Made by a program: the position numbers and the translations under genes. A DNA stretch of 64,000 nucleotides from Perilla frutescens (lineage: Eukaryota; Streptophyta; Magnoliopsida; Lamiales; Lamiaceae), in the NCBI GenBank assembly GCA_026008535.1, contig BRKX01000003.1, positions 29,192,001 through 29,256,000 of the forward strand. Direction: 5' to 3'. The notes under the pieces are model-generated. The model worked only from the letters and a program-made list of their open reading frames with translations. It had not been told where the DNA came from and ran no database searches. Below are positions 1 through 11,739 of this stretch, piece after piece (positions within the stretch are counted from its first letter, which is position 1; every line of letters starts with the position of its first letter).

Positions 1-1101
1 CGTTCCTTTATTCCATGGGGGTCGAATAGGGGCTGAACTGTGGTGCGATCTCCGTTGGCCCTCTCTGAGCTGTCTCTCCACAGTTGATGCGTAATGCACC
101 ATCTCTTCTATACTTGTGAAGTTCTTGAGTTCAACTTCACATGCGATGTCAGGATTCATGCCTTCAATGTACCGGATGATGGTAGCATTCAAGGTCTCTT
201 ATTTCCCAACTCAGTTCAGGGCGGTTTCAAGCTCCTTGTGGTACTCTTCAACTGACCGTGTACCTTGCTTGATCCGGTTGAGCTTCTTCTCGAGCTCTCT
301 CTGATAGTGCACAGGAATGAACCTGCCACGCAAAAATCCTTTCATATCTTCCCAAGTATCGACGGGTGGATATCTCTCAAGTCGGCATCGTTCCTGCTGC
401 ATCTCCCACCATGAGGCTGCGTAGCCTCTAAACTCTAACGATGCTAACTTGACATTCTTCTGCTCAGGAAAGTCATAGCAGTTGAAAATATTCTCAACCT
501 TACGTTCCCAATCCAAGTACAGATCAGGATCGTGAAGGCCTTCAAACTCTAGGACGCTTGTTTTGATATTGTTCAACAAGCTGTCAGGATCTGCACGTCG
601 GGGTGCTTGTCTGTAGGGCAGACGTGGTCGGTCACGTCTCTGATATGGATCATACTCAGCCTCTAATTCCTCTGCATAGTAACCATAGTCTTCTTCAGTA
701 TCACGATCATAGTGATCATTAAACTGCACTTGAGGTTGGCGACGCTGAGCTTGTGGTGCTCTAGCATTCGCTCTGGCTGGCTCGGCTATATGAACTTCTG
801 GCTGACAAGCTGCTTCAAGTTGATGAACTACTTTTCGCTATTGAGCTACTTCAGGTTGACGAGCTGCTTCTTCTGGCTGGACAGGTTGGCCTTGAACTGG
901 TTGTGGTACAGGAATTCGAGCAGCAATAAGCTCGAGTTGTGCCATCATCTTGGCCAACGAACTATCTAGTTTATGCTCCAGTTCTTGATGGTGGTACTGG
1001 GCATTCCAAGGCTGTGGCATCGATGAAGCCACGTCTGTATGAGAACTAGATGAAGCGGGTGCCTTATCATACATCTTATTATAACCGTCTCTAGATTCCA
1101 T
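1..1101 (-). pseudogene. Ty3/gypsy gag, broken
   Basis: Gag encodes the structural protein of the virus-like particle. The ATG at 1101-1099 opens a protein starting MESRDGYNK. It continues through a glutamine- and proline-rich linker (about 960-740) into the retrotransposon gag domain (about 600-210), seen in motifs such as SVLEFEGLHDPDLYLDWE, ASWWEMQQ and SVEEYHKELE. Two stop regions break an otherwise continuous frame: a TAG at 838-836, and stops just after ETALN near 211. The frame resumes with TIIRYIEGMNPDIACEVE and runs to the window edge. I did not reach the zinc knuckle or protease. The gag resembles chromovirus gags, but lineage cannot be fixed without pol. Confidence 0.85.
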
Positions 1102-1990
1102 GTGTACCTGTAAATAATGAACAAACATGAAAGAAAAACAAGGTGTAGGACCTCACAATTCCTCACAATCACTCATGTTTTCTCTCTGTATTTTACCTCT
1201 CATGTATGCTCTCAAGTATTTAGTGGTGCTCGTGTGATAGGTGTGTATATGGTGGTGTTAATCGACTCTTCCGTTGCTTGAGATCGACTTCTCTCGATTT
1301 CACCTTGAAGCTGATGGAATTTGGCCAAAAAAGCACATATGTCATAGAATATTAATAATTTTGGTTCATCTCATCGAGACGTTTCCAGAATGGTATGGTG
1401 GAGAAAAATCGGAGCTCGGGAGCAGAAATAGTAGGGAGAAGATGGAAAACCGGAAAACTAGTGTGTTAGGGTAAAAGGAAGGAAAGAAAAGAAGAAAGAA
1501 GGAAAGAAAAGGATTTGGATATGTGTACCACTAGTGTGACACAATCTAAATACCTTAATTAGACTAGACTCTAAATGGAAGCTACCAAATTAAAATATAA
1601 CTCAATTGGAAACTACCAACTAAAGAACTATACTGTACGGAAAATTTCCAAAACTAAAATAAAGCTCACAAGGGAGTTACCAACTATGACTAGAACCAAA
1701 AGGAAAGAACTAAAATTAAAATCGAACTCAAAAGGTAATTCAAAAATCAAATTAGATTTTCCTTTTTTTTATGGATTTTCTCTCTTTTTTTATCCGATTT
1801 CTTTTTTGGATTCGGTCTCTTTTTTTTTACCGTAACCTTTTTTTTTGTTTTTTTTACTTTCGGTTTTTTTTTAACCGATCTTGTTTTTTTTCAATGAACA
1901 CTAACTATTACAACTCGATATACGCATCAACTGACACGTAAGTAATAAATTGACACATAGGATTGAACCACGACCAGCAGAGCTGACGTG
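1102..1990 (-). other. Untranslated leader of the left gypsy element
   Basis: This stretch lies between the primer-binding site and the gag start on the minus strand. It has no coding frame of interest. Positions 1755-1895 contain long T runs on the plus strand (A runs in the sense direction of the element). I see no conserved protein in any frame. Confidence 0.6.
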
Positions 1991-2002
1991 TCTCTGATGC
2001 CA
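1991..2002 (-). other. Primer-binding site, left gypsy element
   Basis: The minus strand reads TGGCATCAGAGA, matching 10 of 12 positions of the usual initiator-methionine tRNA site TGGTATCAGAGC. It lies 6 bases inside the LTR end at 2009, which fixes element orientation and LTR boundary. Confidence 0.7.
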
Positions 2003-2008
2003 AATTTA

Positions 2009-3215
2009 TGATGTAACCCGGACAATTTGTAAAGGATACGAGACGCGCGGAAGACTTCTAGAAAGAACACGCCAACTAAAGGAAGGGTTCAATCCTACTC
2101 TAAGACTCAAATAAACGATAATAAACTGAAATTAAACCAATCAAATGACTCAAACGAATAAACAAAGCGGTCTAAACCTAATTACGACACCTAGATGATG
2201 ACACAACAATGGAACACAAATCCAACAATAAAGGGATTATTTGGAACGATGGTTTGAGGGATGAATATGGGGCGGTTAGGATGTGTTTAATGGGTTCAGA
2301 GGGGTTTGAGTAGATAGGGTATGTTAAGGCTATGAAGTACTTACGGTATCGACGACGAACACGGTGAATTTGACGTGTACGGTACCAAACCCTTGATGAT
2401 CGACACACAATTAGGTCTTGAATGGTTGAAGAGGCTACAAACATCGATGAAGGATGGTAGGAAGTCATTGATGATGATGGGCGATGATGGTGTTGGTGAA
2501 TTACAACCCGATTAATCCCCGGCGTATCTTGTACGATGAAAATGAATCTCCAAGTTGTTCTTTGCAGCGAGTTCACCCTAATTCTTTGTATGAATTAGAA
2601 TGTTCCCTTGAAGTAAAACTCAAAGTTTGCTAGGCTTCAAGAATGAGTATTTTCGAGGAAAACAATCAAAAGCTTTAAAACGGTTGAGACACAAATTGAA
2701 TGCAAAAGCAATTTTAATCAATAATGTCTAAAATATCAAAGTAACATGGTTCCCCTATTTATAGGACATAGGGAGCACGAAAATAATGAAATAAAAACCC
2801 TAAAAATCTGATCCAAAAAGGATTTCTAACTATACTAGAAAAATACCTAAACTAGAATTCGATTCAAGGTTGGAAATTGCCTTAAATACAATTCTAGTCA
2901 AACCTATACTATTATGAACGAAAATTAAAATCAAAATATTAAATAAAATCTGATCCACTATAGTCTAAAATTAAATAAAATAAATACTATAGTCTTGATA
3001 AAATTCAACCCCTAATTAAATTGAATAAGGGCCGAATTTCTTTATGCATGCATGTCGACTTGTTCATGTACACGTGCACTTCTTATTGCTCTCTTCTTCA
3101 ACTCTTCAAGTTATATTCTCCATGGTATGATCTTGATCTTCATTAGTTAATAAATTAACTAATATATGGCTGCCTTTCGCATCTTCTAATTCTTCGAACT
3201 TTTTGTGAATCAACA
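2009..3215 (-). repeat. 5' LTR of the left gypsy element (about 1.2 kb)
   Basis: Boundaries are set by TG (minus strand TGTTGATTC at 3215) and CA (minus strand TTACATCA ending at 2009), with the primer-binding site just inside. At 3216 the sequence switches to copia protease-proximal sequence. A TATA box sits at 2755-2764. The second LTR is not in the window, so the length of 1207 bp is inferred from one copy. Confidence 0.7.
2755..2764 (-). promoter_or_regulatory. TATA box in the gypsy LTR
   Basis: The minus strand reads CCTATAAATAGGGG. It lies about 450 bp from the LTR start, as expected for a U3 promoter that drives the element leftwards. Confidence 0.6.
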
Positions 3216-3228
3216 CTTGTAGATAACC

Positions 3229-6200
3229 TTGCAATTTCTTCGCTCGAAATCACGTCATTGGACCTTTGAATTGCAGCTTAGGTTCAAGGCCTTCAATGCC
3301 TTGCATGGCTTCATCAAAACATGTTTAGCAACTTGTTCTACCCAGTCATGGGTAGTAGATACTAGAGCTACTGATCATGTTTACATGTCTTTACAGGGGT
3401 TCCTGGTAAAAAGACAGCTGAGTGAGGATGAGATCACCATCTACATGGGCAATGCTACAAGAGTGGTGGCTATTGTAGTGGGAGATGTTGTTTTATCTTT
3501 CAGTAGTGATAGAACTTTGGTTTTGAAAAGATTGTCTTTATGTGCCTGGTTTTAGACGAAACTTGATTTCAGTTTCTAAATTGGTTATGGATGGATATTC
3601 TGTTTCTTTTGATAACAAAGTAGTTATCTTTAGTGGTAAACATTTTATCTGTTCTGGCACATTGGATGGACACTTATACTTTCTTCAACCAATTAAAAAC
3701 ACTACATAAAGACAACTGTTGAATACATCGATCATAAACCCTAACAAGAGAAAAGAACCTTCGGAATTGAATCAAACCTATCTTTGGCATCTAAGGCTAG
3801 GTCATATTAACCTTAAGAGGATACAAAGGCTTGTAAACGATGGACCATTGTCTTCTTTGGTACTGGAATCGTTTCCTTTGTGTGAATCCTGTTTGGAAGG
3901 TAAGATGACCAAGTGTCCTTTCAGTCAAAAGAAAATAGATCCGAAGGGCTATTAGATTTGATTCACTCTGACCTGTGTGGCCCTATATCAATTCAAGCTC
4001 GAGGAGGGTTCGAGTATTTCATCACTCTCATTGATGATTACTCTAGATATGGTTATATCTACATGTTGCGTCGCAAGTCTGAATGCTTTGAGAAATTCAA
4101 AGAGTTTAAGACGGAAGCGGAGAAATGAACAGGTAGAAGTATTAAGTCACTACGTTCTGATCATGGTGACGAGTACCTCTCAAGCGAATTTAGGGATTAC
4201 ATGGCAGAGAATGGGATTACATCCCAGTTGACTACGCCCAGAACGCCACAGCAGAATAGCATGGCGGAAAGAAGGAATCGTACATTGTTAGAGATGGTTA
4301 GATCAATGATGAGTTATTCTGAGTTGCCCATTTCGTTCTGGAGATATGCCCTAAAACCGACAGCCTATATTCTTAACTTGGTTCCATCGAAATCAGTTCC
4401 TGCTACACCCACAGAACTATGGACTGGAGGAAGGCCCAACACACATATTGGATAAGGAAGCTGATAAGCTGGCCCCTCATACTGATGTAAGTCTATTTGT
4501 TGGATATCCTAGAGGAACGGAAGGTGGTTTGTTTTATACTCCTAAGGATCAGAAGATCATTGTCAGCACCAATGCTCAATTCTTAGAGGAAGACTATGTC
4601 ATAAACCACAAACCAAGGAGTTAAATCATCCTTGAGGAGTTAAGGGGAGGATCGAATCCTACACCATTTATACAAGAAGAGGAACCACCAAACACTGCAC
4701 AACGTGTCACAGAAGTACAGGAACTGCCTCGTCGCAGTGGGAGGGTTGTACGCCAACCTGATAGATTTATTAGTCTGGGAGACGCTTCAGATTTCCCAGA
4801 GGGTCTCAATGAATTGGATCCCAGGACCTATGACGACGCAATTCGAGACAAAGATGCGGATTCTTGGAAAACTGCAATGGAGTCTAAGATTGGATCTATG
4901 GATTACAATCAAGTCTGGGAACTTGTAGAACCACAAGATCAGGTAAAACTCATTGGCTGTAAGTGGGTCTACAAGCGCAAGAGAGGATCTGATGGGAAGG
5001 TTGAAACCTTCAAGGCAAAATTGGTGGTAAAAGGGTATACTCAGAAAAAAAGGATCGATTATGAGGAAACCTTTTCACCGGTAGTCATGCTTAAGTCAAT
5101 CCGGATTCTCTTATCTACTGCCGCTCATTTGGATTATGAGATCTGGTAGATGGGTGTCAAAACAGCTTTCCTAAATGGAAGTCTTGAAGAAAACATCCAC
5201 ATGAAGCAACCAGAGGGATTCATTGCTAAGGGCCAAGAGCATGTGGTGTGTAAGCTTAAGAGATCCATTTATGGACTTAAACATGCATCGAGATCTTAGA
5301 ACATCCGATATGACGAAGTGATCCAATCATATGGATTCGTGTAAAGTCCAGATGAGAGTTGTGTGTACAAGAAATATGATGGAAATGTGGTGGCATTCCT
5401 CGTACTTGATGACATCTTGCTTATTAGAAACAATAAGAAGACATTGTCGAACATTAGGGTATGGCTGTCCGAGCAGTTCAATATGTAGGATCTAGGTGAA
5501 GCCGGACATGTCCTTAGCATCAAGATCATTCGAGATCGCCAGAAAAGGATGTTATGTCTATCCCAGGCGATTTATATCGATACAGTGCTAGCTAGATTTG
5601 GCATGCAAGATTCCAAGAAAGGTTTTATACCTTACATGCATGGAATTCATCTATCCAAGGAAATGTGTCCCCAAACACAATCTGAGATAGAGAAAATGAC
5701 GAAAGTACCATATGCTTCGGCTGTGGGAAGTTTGATGTATGCTATGATATGCACTAGGACAGATATATGCTATGTCGTTGGCATGGTAAGCAGATATCAG
5801 TCTAACCCTGGACAAGGTCACTGGACTGCGGTCAAAAACATTCTCAAGTACCTTAAAAGGACTCGAGATTACATGTTGGTTTTCCGCTCTGATAGTCTAG
5901 TGCCTTTGAGTTACACGGACTCAGAATTTCAATCCGACAAAGATTATAGTAAGTCTACCTCGGGCTATGTATTGCGGATTCTACCATGGAAGCCGAGTAT
6001 GTAGCTGCATCTGAGGCTGTAAAAGAGGTTGTCTGGCTTCGCGGGTTCCTAGTGGGCTTGGGCATGGTTTCTGATTTGCCTAAGACTATCACGATATATT
6101 GTGATAACTCTGGTGCGGTGCCAAATTCGAAGGAACCCAGAGCCCACAAGGTAAGTAAACACATAGATAGAAAGTACCATCTTATACGAGAAATCATTGA

Positions 6201-6339
6201 GAGAGGAGACGTGGCGGTAGTCAAGAGTGCATCGAAGGACAACCTGGCTGATCCATTCACGAAGAGTCTGCCGACTAAGACCTTTGATGGTCACGTAGAG
6301 AAAATGGGAATGAGATGCAGACCTGGTGGCACAGTTTGA
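3229..6339 (+). pseudogene. Copia-A(+) pol: protease, integrase, RT, RNase H
   Basis: Protease is at about 3345-3560 with WVVDTRATDHV, where the active-site DTG has become DTR. The pre-integrase region (3770-3950) has the H-H and C-x2-C pattern in LWHLRLGH and CESCLEG. The integrase core (3955-4450) has LIHSDLCGP and the later PQQNSMAERRNRT glutamate motif. RT spans 4800-5530 and RNase H 5700-6330 (CDNSGA, KHIDRKYHLIRE). Breaks are many: frameshifts near 3550, 3950 and 4440, and stops at 4618, 5147 and further on. The first RT aspartate motif reads MGVKTAFLNG instead of MDVKTAFLNG, and the YVDD motif is shortened to VLDD. The copy cannot encode a working polyprotein. Confidence 0.92.
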
Positions 6340-6404
6340 GTTGATAGTTTTGATTGGAGAGTTAGCCAGTTAGTTATTATGCTTAAAAGACATGCTTCAC
6401 GTAT

Positions 6405-6415
6405 AAGTGGGAGAT
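6405..6415 (+). other. Polypurine tract of Copia-A(+)
   Basis: AAGTGGGAGAT lies directly before the LTR start TGTTAG at 6416, where plus-strand DNA synthesis is primed. Confidence 0.7.
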
Positions 6416-7844
6416 TGTTAGTTTTGTATACTGGAAGACTTGTCTTTGTATACATTTCTGATGATATGAAATGAAAGTTATTGCAGTCACTGTTTGCATT
6501 TAGATTATGTTCTATAATTATTCTATGAAATGTTCCATATACTTACATTGTAGATGATATGGTGTGGGGAGTCACACGGTAAGATCATATCATTAGAACC
6601 TTGTAATGTATTAAAGAGCTCACGGCTTAGATGGTCCTGAACACACCATCAGTACACCGTAGAATAATCTGATAAGTCAGTTTATCTTGACTAACTGATT
6701 ATTCTAGTAAACTCGTTAGTGTATTGAGGAGGATCACGATAGGATACTATTCTCTATCTCAGACCCAGTTACTGAGAGAATAAAGATCCACAGAGTTTGG
6801 GTTCTGAACTCATGTGATATTGGTGAACATATGTGTACGTTGTTTGTTACTTTGATTTATCAATGGATGAGATCTTTTCATAGATCGAATTCGATATCTT
6901 GGATAATAACAATGTATACATGATATCTCAAGCAGTATACATGAGCATCGTGTCCTGGTGTGCCAGGTTGATGATGTTCTCTTGAGAAATCACAAGTTCA
7001 TGTTGAAACCCTGCAGGTGGAATTTATTCCTTACATGGTAAAGCTTATGTGGTACTACTCAAGGTTTTTGATGTTAACTAATTATAGTTGTCAGAGGCTG
7101 ACATAATTAATTAATGAACATTATATCTTAAACACGGGGAATGGCTGGACTAAAGGAGAAAGCATATTCGTAAATATGTATTAAATTGGTAGGTCAATTT
7201 TACTTCTTTAGTGGAATAAAAGTAAAACTTAATTTATTTAATTATATCCTAAGTTTATTGGATATTGGATATTAAATAAATTAGTGGACCAATTTAATAT
7301 TCTTCTAGATCCTTGTAGTAGCCCAATTGACTGATAGTGGACTTGATATTGAACTTGAGATAGAGGCCCAAACCCAGTAGAGTTTGGAGATGGAAATTTC
7401 ACCCACCTCCCTATATATAGGGGAGGAGGGGTGAAATTTATACAATTAATAATCAGCCTCTCTTTGTCTCTCAAAGTTATCCACAGATTTCACAACCCTA
7501 TCTAGTAGTTTTCAGCCTACTTCGAATCTAGATACAGTCCGGGAATACAACAGAAGATCTTGGAGTAGAATCTGTGGTGGCCAATTTTGAGGTGCTAGTG
7601 GCGCCAATTACAGTGTTCATTCAACAGCAAGATTACATCTTTAATCTTGTCCACAGACCATCTATCGATTTGTAAGTAGATTTGTTTCTATGTTTCCGCT
7701 TTATTAGATTCGAATCTGCTATGCATGCTTTTTCTGTTAGACTGTGATAAACATGCATGTGACATAAAAATATGATTTACATGAAGATGGATTGATGAAC
7801 AACCAAATGATCATGCGGTGGTTTAATTCGAAAAAACCCCAACA
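6416..7844 (+). repeat. 3' LTR of Copia-A(+), about 1.43 kb
   Basis: It starts TGTTAGTTTTG after the polypurine tract and ends ACCCCAACA. Internal homology to the minus-strand LTRs at 10893-11627 and 43084-44333 confirms the family; for example the stretch at 6990-7150 recurs inverted in both. Both ends are supported independently: the start by the copy ending at 11627, the end by the copy beginning at 43084. A TATA box lies at 7411-7420. Confidence 0.88.
7411..7420 (+). promoter_or_regulatory. TATA box in a hairpin loop, Copia-A LTR
   Basis: CTATATATAG lies between complementary arms CCTCCC (7406-7411) and GGGAGG (7421-7426), placing the TATA sequence in a possible cruciform loop. It is about 1 kb into the LTR, consistent with a U3 promoter. 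Confidence 0.6.
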
Positions 7845-8059
7845 CTACCTTTCTTCAAAACGATGCCACAAAAATATATACCCGAGTAAGTTTCTGAGTT
7901 CTACGTCAATACGGAACCCATTGGAGAAAATATTATCTCAGTTGTCCATAATTAAGTCATCATTGTCACCAAAGATACAATGACATCCCTATTTCTCCTT
8001 CCCAGTGACGATCCATAAGTCAATGATCTGGATCTCCCCACCAAGCATGATCTTTAGAA

Positions 8060-9310
8060 GAGGTGAAAGGCTCCACATGTTCAACATCAGGACTTCTTTC
8101 ATCGACTAAAGGATAGTCTAAAGCCTGAGTTCATTCAACTCATGGACATAGTAGTTCACATCTTGCACGACAACTTCGAACCACCAAACTTCACGGATGA
8201 AAAGTCATATCCCATGGCTGCTCCATACTACGGATCTAAATCTAAATGGGTGTCTTTTATTCTTGCTCAACTATGACTAAATGTTTGGTGAGCTTGGTTT
8301 GATCATCAATCAATGACTTTTGCGGAACTAGTCGGTTTTACAAAACTGAGTTAGTTACATAATTCAAAATCAAGTAGGAGGTTGTACTCCATATTGAGAA
8401 CCCATCTTCCAAAGAGACATGCTCCCAACCATTTACAACTCAAAGAAACCAGGTTCAAAATCCTCAACCACCAAAGAAATCATTCTCAATGACGACAAAG
8501 GAAAGCGTCCAATTTATGAAACTGATCGTACTACTCACACGAGTGATCAGTCAACTCTTCCAGCCAGCTCTACCCTCTCTAACTTCTACTATCAGGACTT
8601 CAATGAAATTGAGGTTTTCACAAACTCTCGAACAGTAACTCAATACCTACTTTGGGTTGCTCAAAGAAATTAACCCACCTCTGTTTTCAAATCTAAAGAT
8701 GTATCTCCATTGGCATCTTTGGAGATTTCAAGTTGATGAGGTGATGATGCTACACCTTATCCAAACCAGAGAACTATCCTTCTAGATTTTAGAAGGCCAC
8801 TGGAGTAAAACTTGGATGAATCATCCAATCTCCATGTTGCCCACAATGATGGAAATACTAGACTCCATGATCAACCGAATCTAGTTCATAGTTCGAGCTG
8901 AGGCCCCTCTTCAACATACCGATCTAACACAATCTTCAGCCACACCGCCTCTAGAGGATATTCATATCCCCTCCGATGATGAGTTGTTCACAAATCTATC
9001 ATTTATGGAGTTTTGTGATCAAGATCACACTACCGTTCCGGATCTTTATACTTTCACTCCTACAAAAGACACCTATGATTAGCTATCAACCCCGGTGCCT
9101 TCTTTTCCTACCTTGCTTATATACACTGATGACTTGGCCACAATTTTCCTAATTCCAAGCATTCCGATCCCATCCCCTGGACTTCATATCTCCACCATTT
9201 TCGATCATACCAAAAAGAAGGAAGAATACAATGATGATGGAAGCTTCTGGGATCAACTTGAAGGGAAAGTTCAGGGCATAGGTGAATCGAGCAAGAAAAG
9301 AAGAAGTTGA
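8060..9310 (+). pseudogene. Degenerate ORF of unknown function before a 3' LTR
   Basis: I do not recognise this protein. The longest clean stretch (8113-8275) reads through motifs EFIQLMDIVVHILHDNF and APYYGSKSKWVSFILAQL. The same frame continues past two stops, the second inside LNVW-stop-AWFDHQSM, which looks like a Trp codon changed to TGA. Later open pieces are at 8419-8673 (Ser/Thr/Lys-rich, MLPTIYNSKKPGSK) and 9095-9310 (acidic then basic, ending SSKKRRS). It sits just before a polypurine tract and LTR, the place where some copia elements carry an extra 3' (envelope-like) ORF. I see no clear signal peptide or membrane segment, so that role is only an inference from position. Confidence 0.45.
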
Positions 9311-9555
9311 AGAAGTGACAAAGCAAACTGAAGGAAAGATGAAGAATAATCAAGGCAAAACTGAAGATAGACTGCGGAATATCTAATCAGTTTTAGTTTC
9401 TGCATTTGTAATATTACAAAATGAAAATACTACAAGTGGTTGACAAGTTAATAGACACTCTAATCAGTTCTCAATCTTAATCTCATTGAAACACCAATTC
9501 TTAATTAATTTTTCCATCATCTTGCTAGTTTTGACATCATCAAAAAGGGAAAAAT

Positions 9556-10892
9556 TGTTAGAAAAATAATCAAAAGAAGTTTTGATGAAATGTCAAAACA
9601 CTCAAGAAAAACTGAAGACTTAGACAATCCAATAGAAGGTTAAGTCATGCGAACTGAAGGTTTAGACAATTGAACTGATATCCAAGTTAACCAAACCGCA
9701 GGTCAAGAAAACCTTACTGATGGCCAAACAGAAAGTTAAGTCAGCTAAACTAAAGCCCAAGTCAATCCAACTAAAGGCTAAAGTGAAAGTCAAGTCAGCC
9801 AAAATCAGTTGAGCTGAAAATCTGTTCAAGCAACAAAGAGAAAAATGACTCTTAGAATCTAAACTGAGGCATTAACTAAACTAAATAGCTAGGCCCAAAT
9901 CCAAGGCCACTGACTGCACAATCGATGAAGTCAATGCATCCTAAAGAGTAAACCGTAGAGTAACAGCTACAACAACCATGTTAATGGCTATATGTACCAA
10001 CGAGCCTCTTATCGCTCAAGAGACCTGCCACAACCAATGGTTATAATACACTCCTCTATAAAAGACAAGTGAGACAGAATTCGTAAGGGACTTTTACCTG
10101 AAATATTTGTCAAGAATGCTAAGAGCTCTATCTCTCTCTATCCACTCATTTAGAAAAGATTAGAAGCTCAGCTAAAGTGATATATGCAGTCGCAAAAGTC
10201 AACTTGAGAAGAGAAGAAATTGAAAAACAACAAGCACCTCAGTCTGCTGTTCAAGTCCAGTTGAAGGTCTTCTCAGTAAAAGATCTGAAAAGTATCAACA
10301 ACCGCTTAGTTCAAGGAGCACAACCAGTTGATAATCCCAATTCAAGACCAACCATCTTGAAGATTGAAAGAGATTTAAAATCATGAAAAGACGACAACAT
10401 CACCTAACTCTCTAACTAAGTGTAAGTCGCCACTAAAGTAACTACCGCCGCAATAGCTAACTATTGGAGACTGCAAGTGTGAGCCGTCGACCTAACTGAG
10501 TTAACACTGTAAAGAAACTTATTTCTCTTCATTATATTATTTGTAAAGTGAACTCAAATTATATAGTGGATTTATCCCTTCTTTGGAAGGAAGAGAGGAT
10601 GTAGAAGTTTTAAGGCTTCGAACCTCTATAAAATTGATTGTGTGTTGTATTGCTTTCATTTTATTAAACTACATATCTCTTGAAATTGAATACAATATCA
10701 CACAACTTGTATATATCTCAAACAAACTAAAAATAGACAAAGCTGCGAAAGTAAAACGAGTCAAAGGGCCCTTAAAGTTTTCCGCAATATTATTTTTAGA
10801 TTTTGAATTCAGTTTATTCACCCCCTCCCCCTTTCTAAACTAAACACGACTCGACTGGGTCTAAACTAAACATGACTTGACTGGGAGCAACA
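9556..10892 (+). repeat. 3' LTR of the copia-like element, about 1.34 kb
   Basis: It starts TGTTAGAAAAATAATC after a polypurine tract and ends GGGAGCAACA at 10892, where the sequence switches to an inverted Copia-A LTR. A C-rich run near the end (10818-10834, after TTTATTCA) is shared with the LTR edge at 63803-64000. A TATA box lies at 10056-10063. The open frame at 10177-10386 lies inside the LTR and is not a gene. Confidence 0.65.
10056..10063 (+). promoter_or_regulatory. TATA box, copia-like LTR
   Basis: CTATAAAAG lies about 500 bp into the LTR, and a CCAAT sequence (CAACCAATGG) lies about 25 bp upstream. This is a plausible U3 core promoter. Confidence 0.55.
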
Positions 10893-11627
10893 CTAATGTT
10901 TAAGATATAATGTCCATTAATTAATTATGTAAGCTTCTGACAATTATAATTAATTAATTGTTTGTTCCTTGAGTAGCATCAACACATGATTTATCATGTA
11001 CGAAATAAATTCCACCTGGAGGGTTTCACATGAACTATGTCCTTCCTCAAGGGGACATCATCAACCTTGCACACGAGGACATGGTGACCATATCTATTAC
11101 ACGAGCCATTATATATGTATATGATACTGCCCAAGATATCGATGTTATTGATCCTATCTGATAATCTCACTCATTGATAAGTCAAAGCAATACCATAACA
11201 AATATATGTCTACTAATACATATGGCTTAAGAACCCGAACTCTATGGATCTTTATTTTCTCATTTAAGGTCAAAATAGAGAATAGTATCCTATCGTGATC
11301 CTCCTCAATACACAAATCAGCGTACTAGGATAATTAACTAGTCAAGATAAACTAACTATCAAATTATTCTATGGTGTACCAATGGTGGGTCCAGTACCAT
11401 CTAAGCTATGAGCCTTTTCATACATTGCAAAGGATCCAATGATATAATCTTTAACATGTGTGAATACCCATACACTATATCATTTACAATGTAAGTATAT
11501 GGAACTGGCAGATAAATAAAATAATAAATAAATACACACAGTGACTGCAATAATTTATTCAATCTATATCATCAAAATATTGTTGCATGGATATAAACGC
11601 AGGTCTTCCAGTATACAAGACTAACAG
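10893..11627 (-). repeat. Truncated Copia-A LTR, inverted
   Basis: On the minus strand it begins TGTTAGTCTTGTATACTGG at 11627, matching the start of the LTR at 6416, and runs about 735 bp to a break at about 10893 (equivalent to about 7130 in the plus copy). The LTR 3' half is missing. Both flanks are other elements, so this is a relic piece rather than a solo LTR with target duplications. Confidence 0.8.
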
Positions 11628-11739
11628 TTTCTTGTGCATGAGTCTAAAATTGAAGACATACACAAGAACACGATAATTGAATCAAGAAATGCTTCATTCT
11701 TTGAACATGTGTTTCCATGAAAGATTGAAATGAAATCTA

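Larger units (their letters stand above)
1..3215 (-). mobile_element. Ty3/gypsy LTR retrotransposon, 5' part, runs off the left edge
   Basis: Read on the minus strand, this is the 5' end of a gypsy element in canonical order: LTR (3215 to 2009), primer-binding site (2002 to 1991), leader (1990 to 1102) and gag (1101 to beyond position 1). Pol and the second LTR lie outside the window. The LTR edge at 3215 cuts directly into copia sequence, so this element inserted into Copia-A(+). The five bases on the right are CTTGT; the matching target duplication would be off the left edge. Assignment to gypsy rests on the gag domain. Confidence 0.8.
3216..7844 (+). mobile_element. Copia-A(+): Ty1/copia retrotransposon, 5' part missing
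   Basis: Order on the plus strand is protease, GAG-pre-integrase zinc region, integrase, reverse transcriptase, RNase H, polypurine tract and 3' LTR. This is the copia arrangement, with integrase before RT. The gypsy insertion at 3215 removes the gag end and 5' LTR from view. A second copy of the family lies on the minus strand at 14400-44333. The protein resembles Tnt1/Tork-type copia polyproteins; lineage is tentative. Confidence 0.9.
7845..10892 (+). mobile_element. Copia-like LTR retrotransposon, 3' part only
   Basis: A degenerate coding region (about 8060-9310) is followed by a polypurine tract (AAAAAGGGAAAAAT, 9542-9555) and an LTR (9556-10892). No protease, integrase or RT is present. 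The left side abuts the Copia-A LTR end at 7844; the right side abuts a Copia-A LTR fragment. The LTR end, with its run of C after TTTATTCA, resembles the minus-strand LTR at 63803, so at least two copies are in the window. A SIRE/Maximus-like lineage is suggested only by these terminal features. Confidence 0.6.

Noticed and set aside
1575..1835. Frame MEATKLKYNSIGNYQ
   Set aside because: It lies in the gypsy leader on the opposite strand, with low-complexity Lys/Asn/Phe content and no motif.
10177..10386. 69-codon frame MIYAVAKVNLRREEIEK
   Set aside because: It falls in the R/U5 part of the copia-like LTR (9556-10892) and has no family resemblance.
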